48,117 nucleotides of DNA from SAR324 cluster bacterium (GCA_016764995.1 JAESQU010000215.1:1-48117), one strand, 5' to 3'; positions 32,860-41,571 are shown, counted from the first letter of the stretch. Notes: generated from the sequence alone by a model not told the origin. Numbers and translations are program-made.

Positions 32860-33141
32860 TCAATGATAGTCAACGATTTCTACGAAACAGGCGTTTCCGT
32901 TTTTCCATTCAAAACAAATTCTCCATTGCTGATTTATCCGGATGCTGTTTTGCCCCGCCCGGTCTCCTTTGAGCCGTTCTAAATGGTTAGCAGGTGGTAT
33001 CTTTAAATCATTTAAAGAATCTGCTACTTGCAGAGAGATCATTTTTCTTCTGGCACGAGACTGAATAATATGCGGAAACTTTTTGGAAAATTCGCGATTC
33101 CAGATTTTTTCTGTTTCCTTACAGCGAAATGACTCAATCAC
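32860..33141 (-). CDS. higB: HigB/RelE-type ribosome-dependent mRNase toxin (93 aa)
   Basis: The RelE-fold toxin has a start typical of HigB (MIESFRCKETEKIWNREFSK), with ANHLERLKGDRAGQNSIRIN and QWRICFEWKNGNACFVEIVDYH at the end; the final His is commonly functional. It lies upstream of higA, and the pair is transcribed toward the convergent rlmB. The 490 bases between higB and fliJ have no intact gene, so the module may have been inserted in front of the flagellar run. Confidence 0.92.
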   Translation of the reverse strand: MIESFRCKETEKIWNREFSKKFPHIIQSRARRKMISLQVADSLNDLKIPPANHLERLKGDRAGQNSIRINQQWRICFEWKNGNACFVEIVDYH

Positions 33142-33199
33142 GTATTGTTAATCCACCTTCTGTTTGACGTAATTATATTGGATAAACCTTAACACTAGG

Positions 33200-33214
33200 C
33201 AATAGTATTGTCAA
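33200..33214 (-). promoter_or_regulatory. Candidate higBA operator and -35 element
   Basis: CAATA-G-TATTG at 33200-33210 is an odd-centred palindrome with 5-base arms. It overlaps TTGACA read on the minus strand (33214-33209), about 68 bases before the higB start. A HigA site placed over its own promoter would be expected here. The matching -10 box is weak. Confidence 0.28.
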
Positions 33215-33573
33215 ACGATAATAGATATTTTCTTATAGCAAGATAAAAGTCCATGGAATTTTCAAGGGGTAAGTCAACGGCTATATTCAAGACGCTTACA
33301 CCATCCGCACACTATACGAAGATCTCGGTGATTCCATATACATTGACCAGAGAGCAATTTTTGACATCATGACGTTTAACGTGATTCAGAAAGAACTTGA
33401 AAAGGTTGGAGTATTACAAAAGAGCCCCCCCTTCATAAACCAGTTGAAAAAATACCTACGATAACTCTCCTGTTAAATATTTTGCAGGGATATTGCACTA
33501 CGAAAAAAGTCAATATCTGCAGAGATCAACTGACAGTTTGACATTTTGCTTTAATTTTCATCTGGTTTTGATG

Positions 33574-33590
33574 CAGTTAATCGTTAACTG
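33574..33590 (+). promoter_or_regulatory. 17-base palindrome upstream of fliJ
   Basis: CAGTTAA-TCG-TTAACTG has perfect 7-base arms with a 3-base centre, 43 bases before the fliJ ATG. It has the look of an operator for a dimeric regulator of the flagellar run. No sigma54 or sigma28 promoter was seen around it. Confidence 0.4.
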
Positions 33591-33632
33591 GCTAAAACGG
33601 AACAAATTTAAAAATAACACCAAAAAAGAAAT

Positions 33633-34073
33633 ATGCCTCGTTTTAGTCTGGAGACGGCCCTGAAAGTACGGGAGCGTCTTGAAAAACTCTACCAGAAAGC
33701 ACTTGCGGAACAGGTGCAACTTGAACAGCAGCATAGAAATAGAAAAAAACTGATGCAGGATGCTTTAGAGATACATAACAATGATTTAGACAAAGCGAAA
33801 ACAGATGGTGTGACATTAAATCAACTCTTAATGGGAGGACATTTTCAGCAGAGAATTAAACAACATTTGGAGCTCACGCAAGATCAACTGAACGAGCAAC
33901 TGGAAGTTGTAGAATTGAAACGTCACGAATTAACTCAAGCAACACAAAAAAAGCGGGTGCTGGAAATTCTAAAGGAAAAAGAAATCCAAAAATTCAAAGA
34001 TGAAACGGAACGTCTGGAACGTTTGGAGGCGGATGAAATTGCCCAGAATTATAGACGATATACTCAGAACTAA
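33633..34073 (+). CDS. fliJ: Flagellar export chaperone FliJ-like (146 aa)
   Basis: It starts MPRFSLETALKVRERLEKLY, the usual FliJ opening (F-x-L-x-x-L-L-x-x-R), and is one long charged coiled coil of about 146 residues. FliJ is the stalk of the flagellar export ATPase and escorts empty chaperones. Sequence conservation in FliJ is always low, so the call rests on shape and on the flagellar genes that follow. The expected fliI is not upstream; a remnant and higBA are there instead. Confidence 0.8.
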   Translation: MPRFSLETALKVRERLEKLYQKALAEQVQLEQQHRNRKKLMQDALEIHNNDLDKAKTDGVTLNQLLMGGHFQQRIKQHLELTQDQLNEQLEVVELKRHELTQATQKKRVLEILKEKEIQKFKDETERLERLEADEIAQNYRRYTQN

Positions 34074-34138
34074 TCAAAATATTGCCTGGATTAAAAGAAT
34101 TATCGAACATATCAATATTGCTTCACAACAGAAATATC

Positions 34139-34738
34139 ATGAATAAAATATTAAATATTATCAATAAATTCAAATTCTTATATTTATTTATTGGAATTGT
34201 AATGCTGGCAAGGCCCGCTTATAGCATACCAACAAGCATCGACGAATTGAAACAATCCATCGGTGCTCTCTGTGCGGATTATGGAATTGAATTTTGTGCG
34301 GTTGCAGTGGATGTCAAAAAGAAAGCAAAGAAACCTCGAAAGTTTACAGAGACCGAGAAAAAAATTCTGACAAGGCTTGCTGAACAGCAAGAACGTTTAC
34401 GTTTGAGAAGTTTGGAATTGGATCGGAGAGAGGGACAGCTCAAGACACTTCAGGAAGATATTCAACGTCAAGTCACTTTGTTGGAAAAGCTGCAGCAAGA
34501 GATTGAAAAGGATATAGCTAAAAAGAAAATACAAGACAATGCGCAGCTAATAAAGGCTGTTGCCTTATATTCAAAAATGGATGCGGCAATTGCAGCACAA
34601 TCACTGGCAAAACTTGATAGAAAAACTGCTGTTAACATCCTGAAACAAATGAAAGAAAAACAAGCGTCATTAGTACTTTCCAGTATGGGGGCAGCTGAAT
34701 CTGCCAGCATTATAGAGGCAATAACAAGAAAAAAATGA
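34139..34738 (+). CDS. motE: MotE-like flagellar chaperone with MgtE-N domain (199 aa)
   Basis: A signal or anchor helix (about 10-28, FKFLYLFIGIVMLARPAYS) is followed by a coiled coil rich in Gln, Glu and Leu (about 75-145) and a small helical MgtE_N-like domain (AVALYSKMDAAIAAQSLAKL, then RKTAVNILKQMKEKQASLVL). MotE proteins of this layout are encoded next to FliJ/FliK and stabilise the stator in some bacteria. ATG 34139 places the anchor at the N-terminus; an in-frame TTG at 34082 is less likely. It lies 65 bases after fliJ and 7 before fliK. Confidence 0.8.
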   Translation: MNKILNIINKFKFLYLFIGIVMLARPAYSIPTSIDELKQSIGALCADYGIEFCAVAVDVKKKAKKPRKFTETEKKILTRLAEQQERLRLRSLELDRREGQLKTLQEDIQRQVTLLEKLQQEIEKDIAKKKIQDNAQLIKAVALYSKMDAAIAAQSLAKLDRKTAVNILKQMKEKQASLVLSSMGAAESASIIEAITRKK

Positions 34739-34745
34739 GATTGAG

Positions 34746-36788
34746 ATGATGGAACCAATTGGACAAAAAGCTGTTATGCCCACGACTGAAGAGGCAATAG
34801 TTGTTGCAAGTGAGTTGGAAGCAGATTCCGGAGAAAGTGGTGAGGATGGAATTTTTGATACTACTCTGAAAGAAATGCTGGCAGAAATTCCTCTGGAGGA
34901 AAACCTGCTTGAAGAATTGCTTGATGAAGATGGCTTGTCTGCCTCACTAAATTCTGCCATCCTGACCCAAAATCAGCTGGATACAGCAGTTGTTGATGCT
35001 AATTTTGGTGCAGTCGATAGCTCGACGATGCCCCTGGAAATGCTTGGAGACGATCTTTGGAAAGAAGATTTATCTTCATTAAAGACTCAGGTGTTGCAAA
35101 AATCAACTCCAATTGCAACAGAATTGATTGAAGTGCTTGATCCGAGGTTTGCCATCGAAGAAAGTAATTTTGAGATTCTTCCGGAAAAAGGTATCGCCGA
35201 AACGGGACTTCAAAACTTATTACAGGAGTCAGATACTGACTCATCCGGAAGTTTGCTGCAATCAGTATTTCATAATGCAAATCCTTCTCAAGCTGCCGGC
35301 GAATTTTCAGCAGATAATCTGCAGAATGTCTTACAAAAAAACGTCAGCCAGTCAATTCAATTGGGACCAGGTGAGATGGAAAATGAGGCGGAGTTCACCA
35401 CAAGTGACCTGAAAATAATCCTGCAAAAAACGGCCAGTCAGTCATTTCAACTGGAAGGTGAGTATGAAATTTCAAAAAGTGATCTTCTACCTGAGACGCA
35501 AAAAAATACTGTTCAACCGCTCAAACTTCAAGACGATAATGTCCTTGTACAAGATCTCAAATCAGTTCTGAAAAATCAGGAAGAAAGTCTTCAAGAGGAT
35601 TTACAAACTGTTTTTCGGCATGGTTCACAGGAAGAAGCGGAAGAGTTTGAAAAACTTGGAGATGATAATCTGCAAAAACTTAAAAGGGCAGAAGTACCGC
35701 TCACTCCAGAAAAGATTAAATTGATGGAAAGCCTTAAAATTGTAGAAAAGTTTAAAGCAACAGATGAAATACAAGTAACAGTGAAAAGTGAAGAAACAAA
35801 AAATTTTCAAGGCAAAGTAAAAAACAACAATATTGAAGGCTTACAAGTCACAGATAAATTTAAGGTCACAGAAGAGTTTCGAGGTGGAACAATTTCAAAA
35901 GTCGCTGCCGGATTTCAAGCCACTGAGAAATTTAAAGTCGCAGAAGAATTTCTAGGCGGAGCAAAAGAAAAAACAGCTGAAGGTTTGCAAGTCACAGATA
36001 AATTTAAAGTCGCAGAAGAATTTCTAGGCGGAGCAAAATCAAAAGTGGCTACCGGCTTTCAAGCCACTGAAAAATTTAAAGTCACGGAAGAGTTTCAAAG
36101 CGGAGTGAAATCAAAAGTGGCTGAAGGTTTCCAAATGACTGGGATAGAAAATACGGGTGATATTTCTGAAAAGGCATCCATACGCCCTTTGAATCAGTTC
36201 AGGACATTGGAGTCTAATGAAACTCAACTTACAAGTAATGCCAAATCTACCATGGATTCAGCCACTCCTTCAGCAATTAATTCCCTCTCCGAAGTTTCCG
36301 GTACGTCGTTAGTCAAGGGAGGCGAAACTACAAAAACCGCAGCAGAGATTTTGCGAGGTACTGACCTTCCATTTAACATGGAGCAGGTAGTGAGTAGGGT
36401 CAGGATACTGCGCGGCAATGGTGTTGAAGAAATGACTCTACGATTACATCCGGAAGATTTGGGCCAAATTACTTTGAAAATCCGCCAATCCGGAGGAGAA
36501 CTCTCGATAGACATGCGCGTTGATAATTTTCTTGCAAAACAATTGGTGGAATCCGGATTTGATGCTCTCCGCAGCAAATTATTAGATCAGGATTTTTCTA
36601 ATCAGGATTTGGCTCTAAACGTTGATATAAACGAACGTGATGCACAATACAGTGGTAATCGAAATAATTCTGAGTTCGAAGAGGATTTGTTTTCTGCAGA
36701 GAGAGGGAGAAATGAAGAAGTTGCGGCTGTGGAAGAAACACCTCGTACTGAACGCAGGACTGATTCAGGACTCAATCTCTACGTCTGA
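34746..36788 (+). CDS. fliK: Flagellar hook-length control protein FliK, repeat-rich (680 aa)
   Basis: FliK measures hook length and switches export from hook to filament proteins. The C-terminal domain (about 545-635) has the conserved MTLRLHPEDLGQITLKIR and VDNFLAKQLVESGFDALRSK. The N-terminal ruler part is long, acidic and low in conservation, as is usual, and carries two repeat types. An imperfect unit around residues 185-285 has the text LQNVLQKN/LKIILQKT. Four 24-residue units at 365-460 are described as a separate repeat. At 680 aa it is long for FliK (commonly 400-500). It is 7 bases after motE and 12 before flgD. Confidence 0.88.
   Translation: MMEPIGQKAVMPTTEEAIVVASELEADSGESGEDGIFDTTLKEMLAEIPLEENLLEELLDEDGLSASLNSAILTQNQLDTAVVDANFGAVDSSTMPLEMLGDDLWKEDLSSLKTQVLQKSTPIATELIEVLDPRFAIEESNFEILPEKGIAETGLQNLLQESDTDSSGSLLQSVFHNANPSQAAGEFSADNLQNVLQKNVSQSIQLGPGEMENEAEFTTSDLKIILQKTASQSFQLEGEYEISKSDLLPETQKNTVQPLKLQDDNVLVQDLKSVLKNQEESLQEDLQTVFRHGSQEEAEEFEKLGDDNLQKLKRAEVPLTPEKIKLMESLKIVEKFKATDEIQVTVKSEETKNFQGKVKNNNIEGLQVTDKFKVTEEFRGGTISKVAAGFQATEKFKVAEEFLGGAKEKTAEGLQVTDKFKVAEEFLGGAKSKVATGFQATEKFKVTEEFQSGVKSKVAEGFQMTGIENTGDISEKASIRPLNQFRTLESNETQLTSNAKSTMDSATPSAINSLSEVSGTSLVKGGETTKTAAEILRGTDLPFNMEQVVSRVRILRGNGVEEMTLRLHPEDLGQITLKIRQSGGELSIDMRVDNFLAKQLVESGFDALRSKLLDQDFSNQDLALNVDINERDAQYSGNRNNSEFEEDLFSAERGRNEEVAAVEETPRTERRTDSGLNLYV
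35838..36125 (+). repeat. Four 72-base (24-residue) tandem repeats inside fliK
   Basis: Units are at 35838-35909, 35910-35981, 35982-36053 and 36054-36125, with a partial fifth unit (GFQMTG) after them. Each reads G-(L/F)-Q-(V/A)-T-(D/E)-KFKV-(T/A)-EEF and then a GG-x-x-K-x-A tail. Units 1 and 3 share GLQVTD, and units 2 and 4 share GFQATE, so a 48-residue pair appears to have been duplicated. The length stays in frame and may tune ruler length. Confidence 0.9.
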
Positions 36789-36800
36789 ACAAAGGTAACT

Positions 36801-37580
36801 ATGAAAACTGTAAACAACGTTGAACAAGCCCTGCAATTTAACGCAACGAGCTTGCGCAATCATGCGGCAAAAAGTAGCAATGACGGCAAAGAGCTGGGGA
36901 AACAGGATTTTCTTAATTTGCTGATGACACAAATGTCAAATCAGAATCCTTTGGATCCGATGGATTCAGAAGGAATGATGCAGCAATTAGCGGCTTTGGG
37001 CACAGTAGAACAGTTACAGAATCTCAATAGCCTGACGGCAAAGATGATGGAAGTCCAGCTACAAATTGCTCGCGCCACTGCAGGGAGCTTGTTAGGTAAA
37101 GATGTGGAAGTTGGCGCAAGAGAAATTCCATTGAATAACGGGGATACTATTCCGGTTACATACAAGTTGGATGGTAGCGCCGACCGAGTAATGCTGCTTG
37201 TACGTGATTCAACGGGTGAGATGATTCGTGAAATTAATCTCGAAAGCAGAGCAGAAGGCCCTCATGAATTTGCCTGGGATGGACGTGACAATGATGGTGA
37301 TCTGATGCCGAATGGAAGTTATAGCTACAATGTATTTGCCAGAACAGACGGTGGCGAAGAGATTGGTGTTACATTGACCAAGTCCGGACAAGTCTCAATG
37401 GTTCGTTTTGAAGGTAGCAACCCGCTGTTGAAAATCAATGGTGAGTGGGTGGAGGCCAAAGAAATAGTCGGCATGGCTAACAAAACTAATTTACGTTATC
37501 AAAACGCAATACCTTTACCAGCGAGAACAGAACTGATGACTCGTAAAACTCCGTATTGGAGTTCTAATAGTTCAGAATAA
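36801..37580 (+). CDS. flgD: Flagellar hook-assembly scaffold FlgD (259 aa)
   Basis: FlgD caps the growing hook. The N-terminal signature is GKQDFLNLLMTQMSNQNPLD with MDSEGMMQQLAALGTVEQLQ (about 33-70). The FlgD/Tudor and Ig-like domains follow (VTYKLDGSADRVMLLVRDST, then HEFAWDGRDNDGDLMPNGSY). An extra C-terminal stretch of about 55 residues after VSMVRFEGSN, basic and Pro-rich, is longer than in E. coli FlgD. It is placed between fliK and flgE, as in many flagellar clusters. Confidence 0.95.
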   Translation: MKTVNNVEQALQFNATSLRNHAAKSSNDGKELGKQDFLNLLMTQMSNQNPLDPMDSEGMMQQLAALGTVEQLQNLNSLTAKMMEVQLQIARATAGSLLGKDVEVGAREIPLNNGDTIPVTYKLDGSADRVMLLVRDSTGEMIREINLESRAEGPHEFAWDGRDNDGDLMPNGSYSYNVFARTDGGEEIGVTLTKSGQVSMVRFEGSNPLLKINGEWVEAKEIVGMANKTNLRYQNAIPLPARTELMTRKTPYWSSNSSE

Positions 37581-37709
37581 AACTGGTTGAAGCTTAGAGT
37601 TTAGCCTCGAACAAAGAGTATTAACTTTTAACTTTTTTCATAATATCTATGCGAAGCAATGGAATGTATCGCCTGATATCTTTTCTAATTCAGTTTAAGG
37701 AGAAATAAA

Positions 37710-39194
37710 ATGGCGTTACTTGGATCATTAAATACTGGTGCCAGTGGGGTACAAACTCATGGCAAAGCCATGCAGGTTGTTGGTAATAATATTGCCAACG
37801 TCAATACTTTTGGCTTTAAACGCAACAGTGTTGCTTTTGAGGACTTAATGGGAAATGCCCAGCCACAAGGTGCTACCTTTACGAAGGCCAGTAATGGTGT
37901 GAAAATTGGTGGTGTGGAAATGGACTTTTCTCAAGGTGCATTTGAAACTACTACCCTTAGCACTGATATGGCAATTGCCGGCGGCGGATTTTTTACAATC
38001 GTGAGTCCTAGTACCGGCAAACAATCATATACTCGTAACGGTCAATTTTCTTATGACAAGGAGGGCTTTCTTTCTACCCTTCGTGGTGGACGTGTTCAGG
38101 CCTTGAAAGTAGACCGGATTACCGGTGAAAGTAAAGGTATTCCAGGAGCGCTACAAATTTTGGGACTTGTGGATGCACCTCAGCCGACAGGGACAGGACA
38201 CAAAGGAACCGGAATTAAGCTTGCCGCCAACCTTGATGCAAACGCCAGCATAAAAGATGTTCCAGTTGATCCGACAAATGTGACGGACAACATGTATAAT
38301 TTTGCCACGTCCACTACAGTTTATGATTCATTAGGTAACACTCACGCTGCAACTATTGCCATGCGAAGGAGACCAGACCTTCCTGAACAAATTGATCCTG
38401 CCACTGGCCAACCAATCGCTGGAACAGGTGTCAGCAATCAATGGGAATACTACATGCTGTTTGATGGTGCCTCATTGGGGCAAGTCCCGGGAACAATGGT
38501 CGCGGTCGGCGGTGGATTTATGCAGTTTACTGATGATGGAAAATTAATTGCCGCAACAGGTGGATCTTTTCAAGCACAGCCGGGAGGAGTTGATCCGGAT
38601 GGGAATCCTTTGCCGGAAGGGCCTCCTCGATTAATTCCACAACCCGTTGACCCTGACACAGGTATTCCACAATTTGCAATACCATTTGGTGGAGGAGCTC
38701 CTTTACTTATCGGTCTGCATCTTGGAGATGGTTTTAATCCGGACGATCCGACAGATCCCAGATCCGGGCTGGATGGAATTACTCAATTTGCAGGTCATTA
38801 TAATGTACTTCGAACAAGTGCTGACGGAAATCCTGCAGGAACTTTAGAGAGTATTTTTCTGGAAGACAACGGAACTGTCAATGGTGTTTTTGATGCCGGA
38901 TACACGCGAGCGATCGGTAGAATCGTTTTGACTAAATTTGATAATCCTGGAAAACTTGCTCAGGTTGGTGAAAACATGCTTGTTGAAACTTTAGGTTCCG
39001 GAAAGAAAGTGACCGGTGAGGCCGGTACAGCTGGATTAGGCGAAATTCGTAGTAAAAGTTTGGAACAATCAAACGTTGATCTCTCCCAGGAATTTGTCAA
39101 AATGGTAGAAACTCAACGTGCCTTTCAAGCAAGCGCTAAAACAGTGACTACTTCTGATGAGATGATTCAGGATCTGATCAACATGAAGCGGTAA
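37710..39194 (+). CDS. flgE: Flagellar hook protein FlgE (494 aa)
   Basis: The N-terminal rod/hook motif is MALLGSLNTGASGVQTHGKA with VVGNNIANVNTFGFKRNSVA. The C-terminal D0 motif is LEQSNVDLSQEFVKMVETQR with AFQASAKTVTTSDEMIQDLI. The variable middle has a Pro/Gly-rich insertion (about 285-345). AAGGAGA at 37699-37705 is a strong ribosome-binding site. It is separated from flgD by 129 bases, so it may have an additional promoter. A hairpin 14 bases after the stop should end transcription. Confidence 0.96.
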   Translation: MALLGSLNTGASGVQTHGKAMQVVGNNIANVNTFGFKRNSVAFEDLMGNAQPQGATFTKASNGVKIGGVEMDFSQGAFETTTLSTDMAIAGGGFFTIVSPSTGKQSYTRNGQFSYDKEGFLSTLRGGRVQALKVDRITGESKGIPGALQILGLVDAPQPTGTGHKGTGIKLAANLDANASIKDVPVDPTNVTDNMYNFATSTTVYDSLGNTHAATIAMRRRPDLPEQIDPATGQPIAGTGVSNQWEYYMLFDGASLGQVPGTMVAVGGGFMQFTDDGKLIAATGGSFQAQPGGVDPDGNPLPEGPPRLIPQPVDPDTGIPQFAIPFGGGAPLLIGLHLGDGFNPDDPTDPRSGLDGITQFAGHYNVLRTSADGNPAGTLESIFLEDNGTVNGVFDAGYTRAIGRIVLTKFDNPGKLAQVGENMLVETLGSGKKVTGEAGTAGLGEIRSKSLEQSNVDLSQEFVKMVETQRAFQASAKTVTTSDEMIQDLINMKR

Positions 39195-39207
39195 TTCATT
39201 GAAATAT

Positions 39208-39241
39208 TGAGGGCCGCGTTTGGCCCTCATAGTAAGCTTTT
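39208..39241 (+). terminator. Terminator downstream of flgE
   Basis: TGAGGGCC 39208-39215 and GGCCCTCA 39222-39229 form a perfect 8-base GC-rich stem with a 6-base loop, followed within eight bases by a T run (39237-39242). It lies 14 bases after the flgE stop and fits a rho-independent terminator for the flagellar run. Confidence 0.65.
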
Positions 39242-39314
39242 TCTCCCACTATTTTTACTCCTTTTTCTTCCCTTCTTCTTATCCTCTGATCAAATATATC
39301 TTTACTTCAACCAG

Positions 39315-39379
39315 ACATGATGCACTCTTAAAAAGTCCTAAAATCGTGTCATTGCTTACGAAGCGAGAACTCTTGTATA
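39315..39379. repeat. Dispersed intergenic repeat, copy B
   Basis: TGATGCACTCTTAAAAAGTC is followed after a few bases by GTCATTGCTTACGAAGCGAG, and copy A at 30663-30728 is about 70 percent alike by eye. The head resembles short repeats common in deltaproteobacterial genomes, and the tail resembles the GTCATTGC-type dispersed repeats. Both copies lie between genes, near 3' ends. Confidence 0.45.
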
Positions 39380-39482
39380 ATTCACCGGTAACTTGAAGCT
39401 TATAAATGCTGCGGCTGAAAGCGCTGCTTCAACTGTGGGAATAGTCTCAGGTGTTTTTTTATGAACTAGTCTGAGGCTATGC

Positions 39483-40139
39483 TTAGAATCCGTAATAGAA
39501 GCCGATAAATGACGCAGTGCCGCCGAGAGAGAGAGGTTTGTTTTCAGTGGCGACTTCTAAATCAGCGGAAATGTATTGCTGAGTGAAAACGAGACCCATT
39601 CCATTGAAAGGAATACGGAAGCCGAATTTGTAAAAAAATGATTTATCAACCTGTCCAAATACGGTTCCATAAGTTTTGGAACTTCCTGTAACTAATTCCT
39701 CCTGTACTTTTGCAGAATAATTTCCTGTGCCAAAACCTAGGAAGGGGAACCAGAAATCTCCTCGATAATAAAAATTTAATCCGTACAAAAGTCCAACTGC
39801 GGATATGTTTACAGAAGAACTGTCATTTTCAAAAGTGTATGACTTGTTGTAACTGTGTACTTCAAGGCCAAAACCACTGGCGAATGTTCCGGTAGTCTTG
39901 TAAAAGTCAAAGGATAAAACTTTCGGGCTAACCTGTCGGGTTTCTTTCAAAGCACCATGAGTATCAGCCAAAGTGGATAAGTATGAGTCTTTACTTCCAA
40001 CTACCGGCGCTGGGCTTCCAGTATCCTGTTCTCCGTATTGAATGGCCAGATAAACCACAGTTTCTTCCGCACACCATCCTGTTGTTACAAAGGAAAACAG
40101 GCACATTGTTGTCAAAATTAGTTTCTGAAAATGTTTCAC
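39483..40139 (-). CDS. Outer-membrane beta-barrel-like protein (218 aa)
   Basis: A signal peptide (VKHFQKLILTTMCLFSFVTT, cleaved near GWCA-EET) precedes a barrel-like mature part with strands such as VGLLYGLNFYYRGDFWFPFL and a terminal aromatic strand SFIGFYYGF, typical of BAM substrates ending in Phe. GTG 40139 overlaps the TGA of the upstream gene (GTGA, 40136-40139) and gives a clean signal peptide; an ATG at 40160 would add seven residues. The two genes are probably translated together. No family was recognised. Confidence 0.65.
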   Translation of the reverse strand: MKHFQKLILTTMCLFSFVTTGWCAEETVVYLAIQYGEQDTGSPAPVVGSKDSYLSTLADTHGALKETRQVSPKVLSFDFYKTTGTFASGFGLEVHSYNKSYTFENDSSSVNISAVGLLYGLNFYYRGDFWFPFLGFGTGNYSAKVQEELVTGSSKTYGTVFGQVDKSFFYKFGFRIPFNGMGLVFTQQYISADLEVATENKPLSLGGTASFIGFYYGF

Positions 40140-41281
40140 CAACTTACCCCCATTTCCCAAAAGAAGACGAAATCCGTTTCGTTACCAAAATTGTTATAAT
40201 CCTGGACAAATCCGGTTTCCCAAAAGATGCTTCCGGAAAGGAATTTGTAGCCGAATGCGGAAACACTTGTTGGTGTACTCAAGTTGGAGTTTCGTTGTTC
40301 CTGATTCTCTCCACTGGTTGAACGGGAACTTGCACCGGAATTCGGAAAAATGCTACTTTGCGAAACAGTTTGAAATACAAAAGAGTCTTCTTCCGCAAAC
40401 CGATACTCCATTGTCATGAAACGATGCGACAGTGAAGACGCAAATCCACGATTATTGCCGATTCTAGTTTGTCCATCGCCAAAATAGACAATCCAATTAT
40501 TGAATCCTTTTGAAAGAATTAAATAATGTCCCCAGTCTACCCCACCGCTGCGAATTAATTGTTGTTCTCCGCTGCGGTCGGTATTGGCAAATTTATAGCT
40601 TAGCTTCAAGGATGCGGCAGGCATTACCTTGCCACCTTCAGATAAGTTCCATTTTAGCCCCACGATTGGTTCGCCCCGCACATTGTAAATCTGCTGTGTA
40701 CTGGCGTAAACAAATTCTCCATCTTTGACCACATAATAAGCATATTGGTTGCGCTCAGACAGAGCACGATAAGCGCCTCCTTTTTTGAAGTTTGAAATAC
40801 CAATCATGCTATGAACACTTTCGATGGTGCTGTCCATGGTACCGCCGTCAAAGGATATGAAAGGTAATTCGAATTTGAATTCTAATGAATCCGATAACCC
40901 ATAACGGTATTTGATCTTTTTACGTTTGCTTTCAGCATCTAAATACAAACTGAATCCTTTGACGGTGTTCCCGTCTTTATCCAGAAAATCCGCAAGTGTT
41001 AACCCGCGTGCTACTTCAGTCTTTGTGATTTGCTCAGTCGGTCCCTGGGTGTTGACAAAGGTATTTGCGATATCAATTCCAAAAGACAAGCTTGCTTCAC
41101 CATTTTTCAGGGTTAAGGTGTTTTCAGGAGACATTGCCAAAAACGGCTGATTTACCAAAAATTGCGGGCGAATTTCCAAAGGTCCAAGACCAAAATTTTC
41201 TCCGCCTGCAATTGCTGATTCTTCTCCATAAAACAAAATGAGGAAAAATGCAAATAAGACTAATAACCCTTTTATTTTCAT
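40136..41281 (-). CDS. DUF3187-like outer-membrane protein (381 aa)
   Basis: The signal peptide is MKIKGLLVLFAFFLILFYGE... cleaved near IAG. The mature part starts GPLEIRPQFLVNQPFLAMSP, similar to the opening of DUF3187 family proteins (GPL..RNQ.P), with YGLSDSLEFKFELPF and repeating amphipathic strands, and ends in W. It is therefore probably a 12- or 14-strand barrel of unknown function. Its stop overlaps the start of the second barrel gene, which suggests the products act together. Confidence 0.65.
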   Translation of the reverse strand: MKIKGLLVLFAFFLILFYGEESAIAGGENFGLGPLEIRPQFLVNQPFLAMSPENTLTLKNGEASLSFGIDIANTFVNTQGPTEQITKTEVARGLTLADFLDKDGNTVKGFSLYLDAESKRKKIKYRYGLSDSLEFKFELPFISFDGGTMDSTIESVHSMIGISNFKKGGAYRALSERNQYAYYVVKDGEFVYASTQQIYNVRGEPIVGLKWNLSEGGKVMPAASLKLSYKFANTDRSGEQQLIRSGGVDWGHYLILSKGFNNWIVYFGDGQTRIGNNRGFASSLSHRFMTMEYRFAEEDSFVFQTVSQSSIFPNSGASSRSTSGENQEQRNSNLSTPTSVSAFGYKFLSGSIFWETGFVQDYNNFGNETDFVFFWEMGVSW

Positions 41282-41436
41282 AGACCTGAATTTAGACCAA
41301 AAACACGTTCGGCTGGCTTAAAATTTGGGAACATCCCCAGCGAAAGTGAATCCAAGAGTTATGCCTTTTACCTTATGAAAAAATTTGTCACAGTAATAGC
41401 ACGGAATTTCGAAAAAATTAGTGCATAGCCTGACTG

Positions 41437-41456
41437 ATGCAGTGCTTAAACTGCAT
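41437..41456. promoter_or_regulatory. Inverted repeat in the divergent gap 41282-41571
   Basis: ATGCAGT 41437-41443 and ACTGCAT 41450-41456 are perfect 7-base arms with a 6-base spacer between divergent genes, a suitable place for an operator. The remaining 290-base gap shows no gene. The transcription starts are unknown. Confidence 0.3.
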
Positions 41457-41571
41457 GTTATTTTGCTGGAAGTATCATTGTGTTTTTTTAACATCTGTTT
41501 CAACATCAGTCTTTTAGTCGTGGTTCTGAACTGCTAAACTTTGTTCAATCTATAATTAGAGGAGTTTCCTT

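Larger units (their letters stand above)
33142..33632. other. Region between higB and fliJ with a gene remnant
   Basis: No intact gene is present. A plus-strand frame without a start (33273-33437) reads like protein (NGYIQDAYTIRTLYEDLGDS, then IDQRAIFDIMTFNVIQKELE) and ends beside a seven-base C run, so it may be the tail of a destroyed gene. Its family was not recognised. Two small palindromes are described separately. Confidence 0.4.

Noticed and set aside
41551-41556. TATAAT as promoter of the methyltransferase gene
   Set aside because: It is 16 bases before the start codon, so transcription would begin inside the ribosome-binding site, and no -35 element lies at the right distance.
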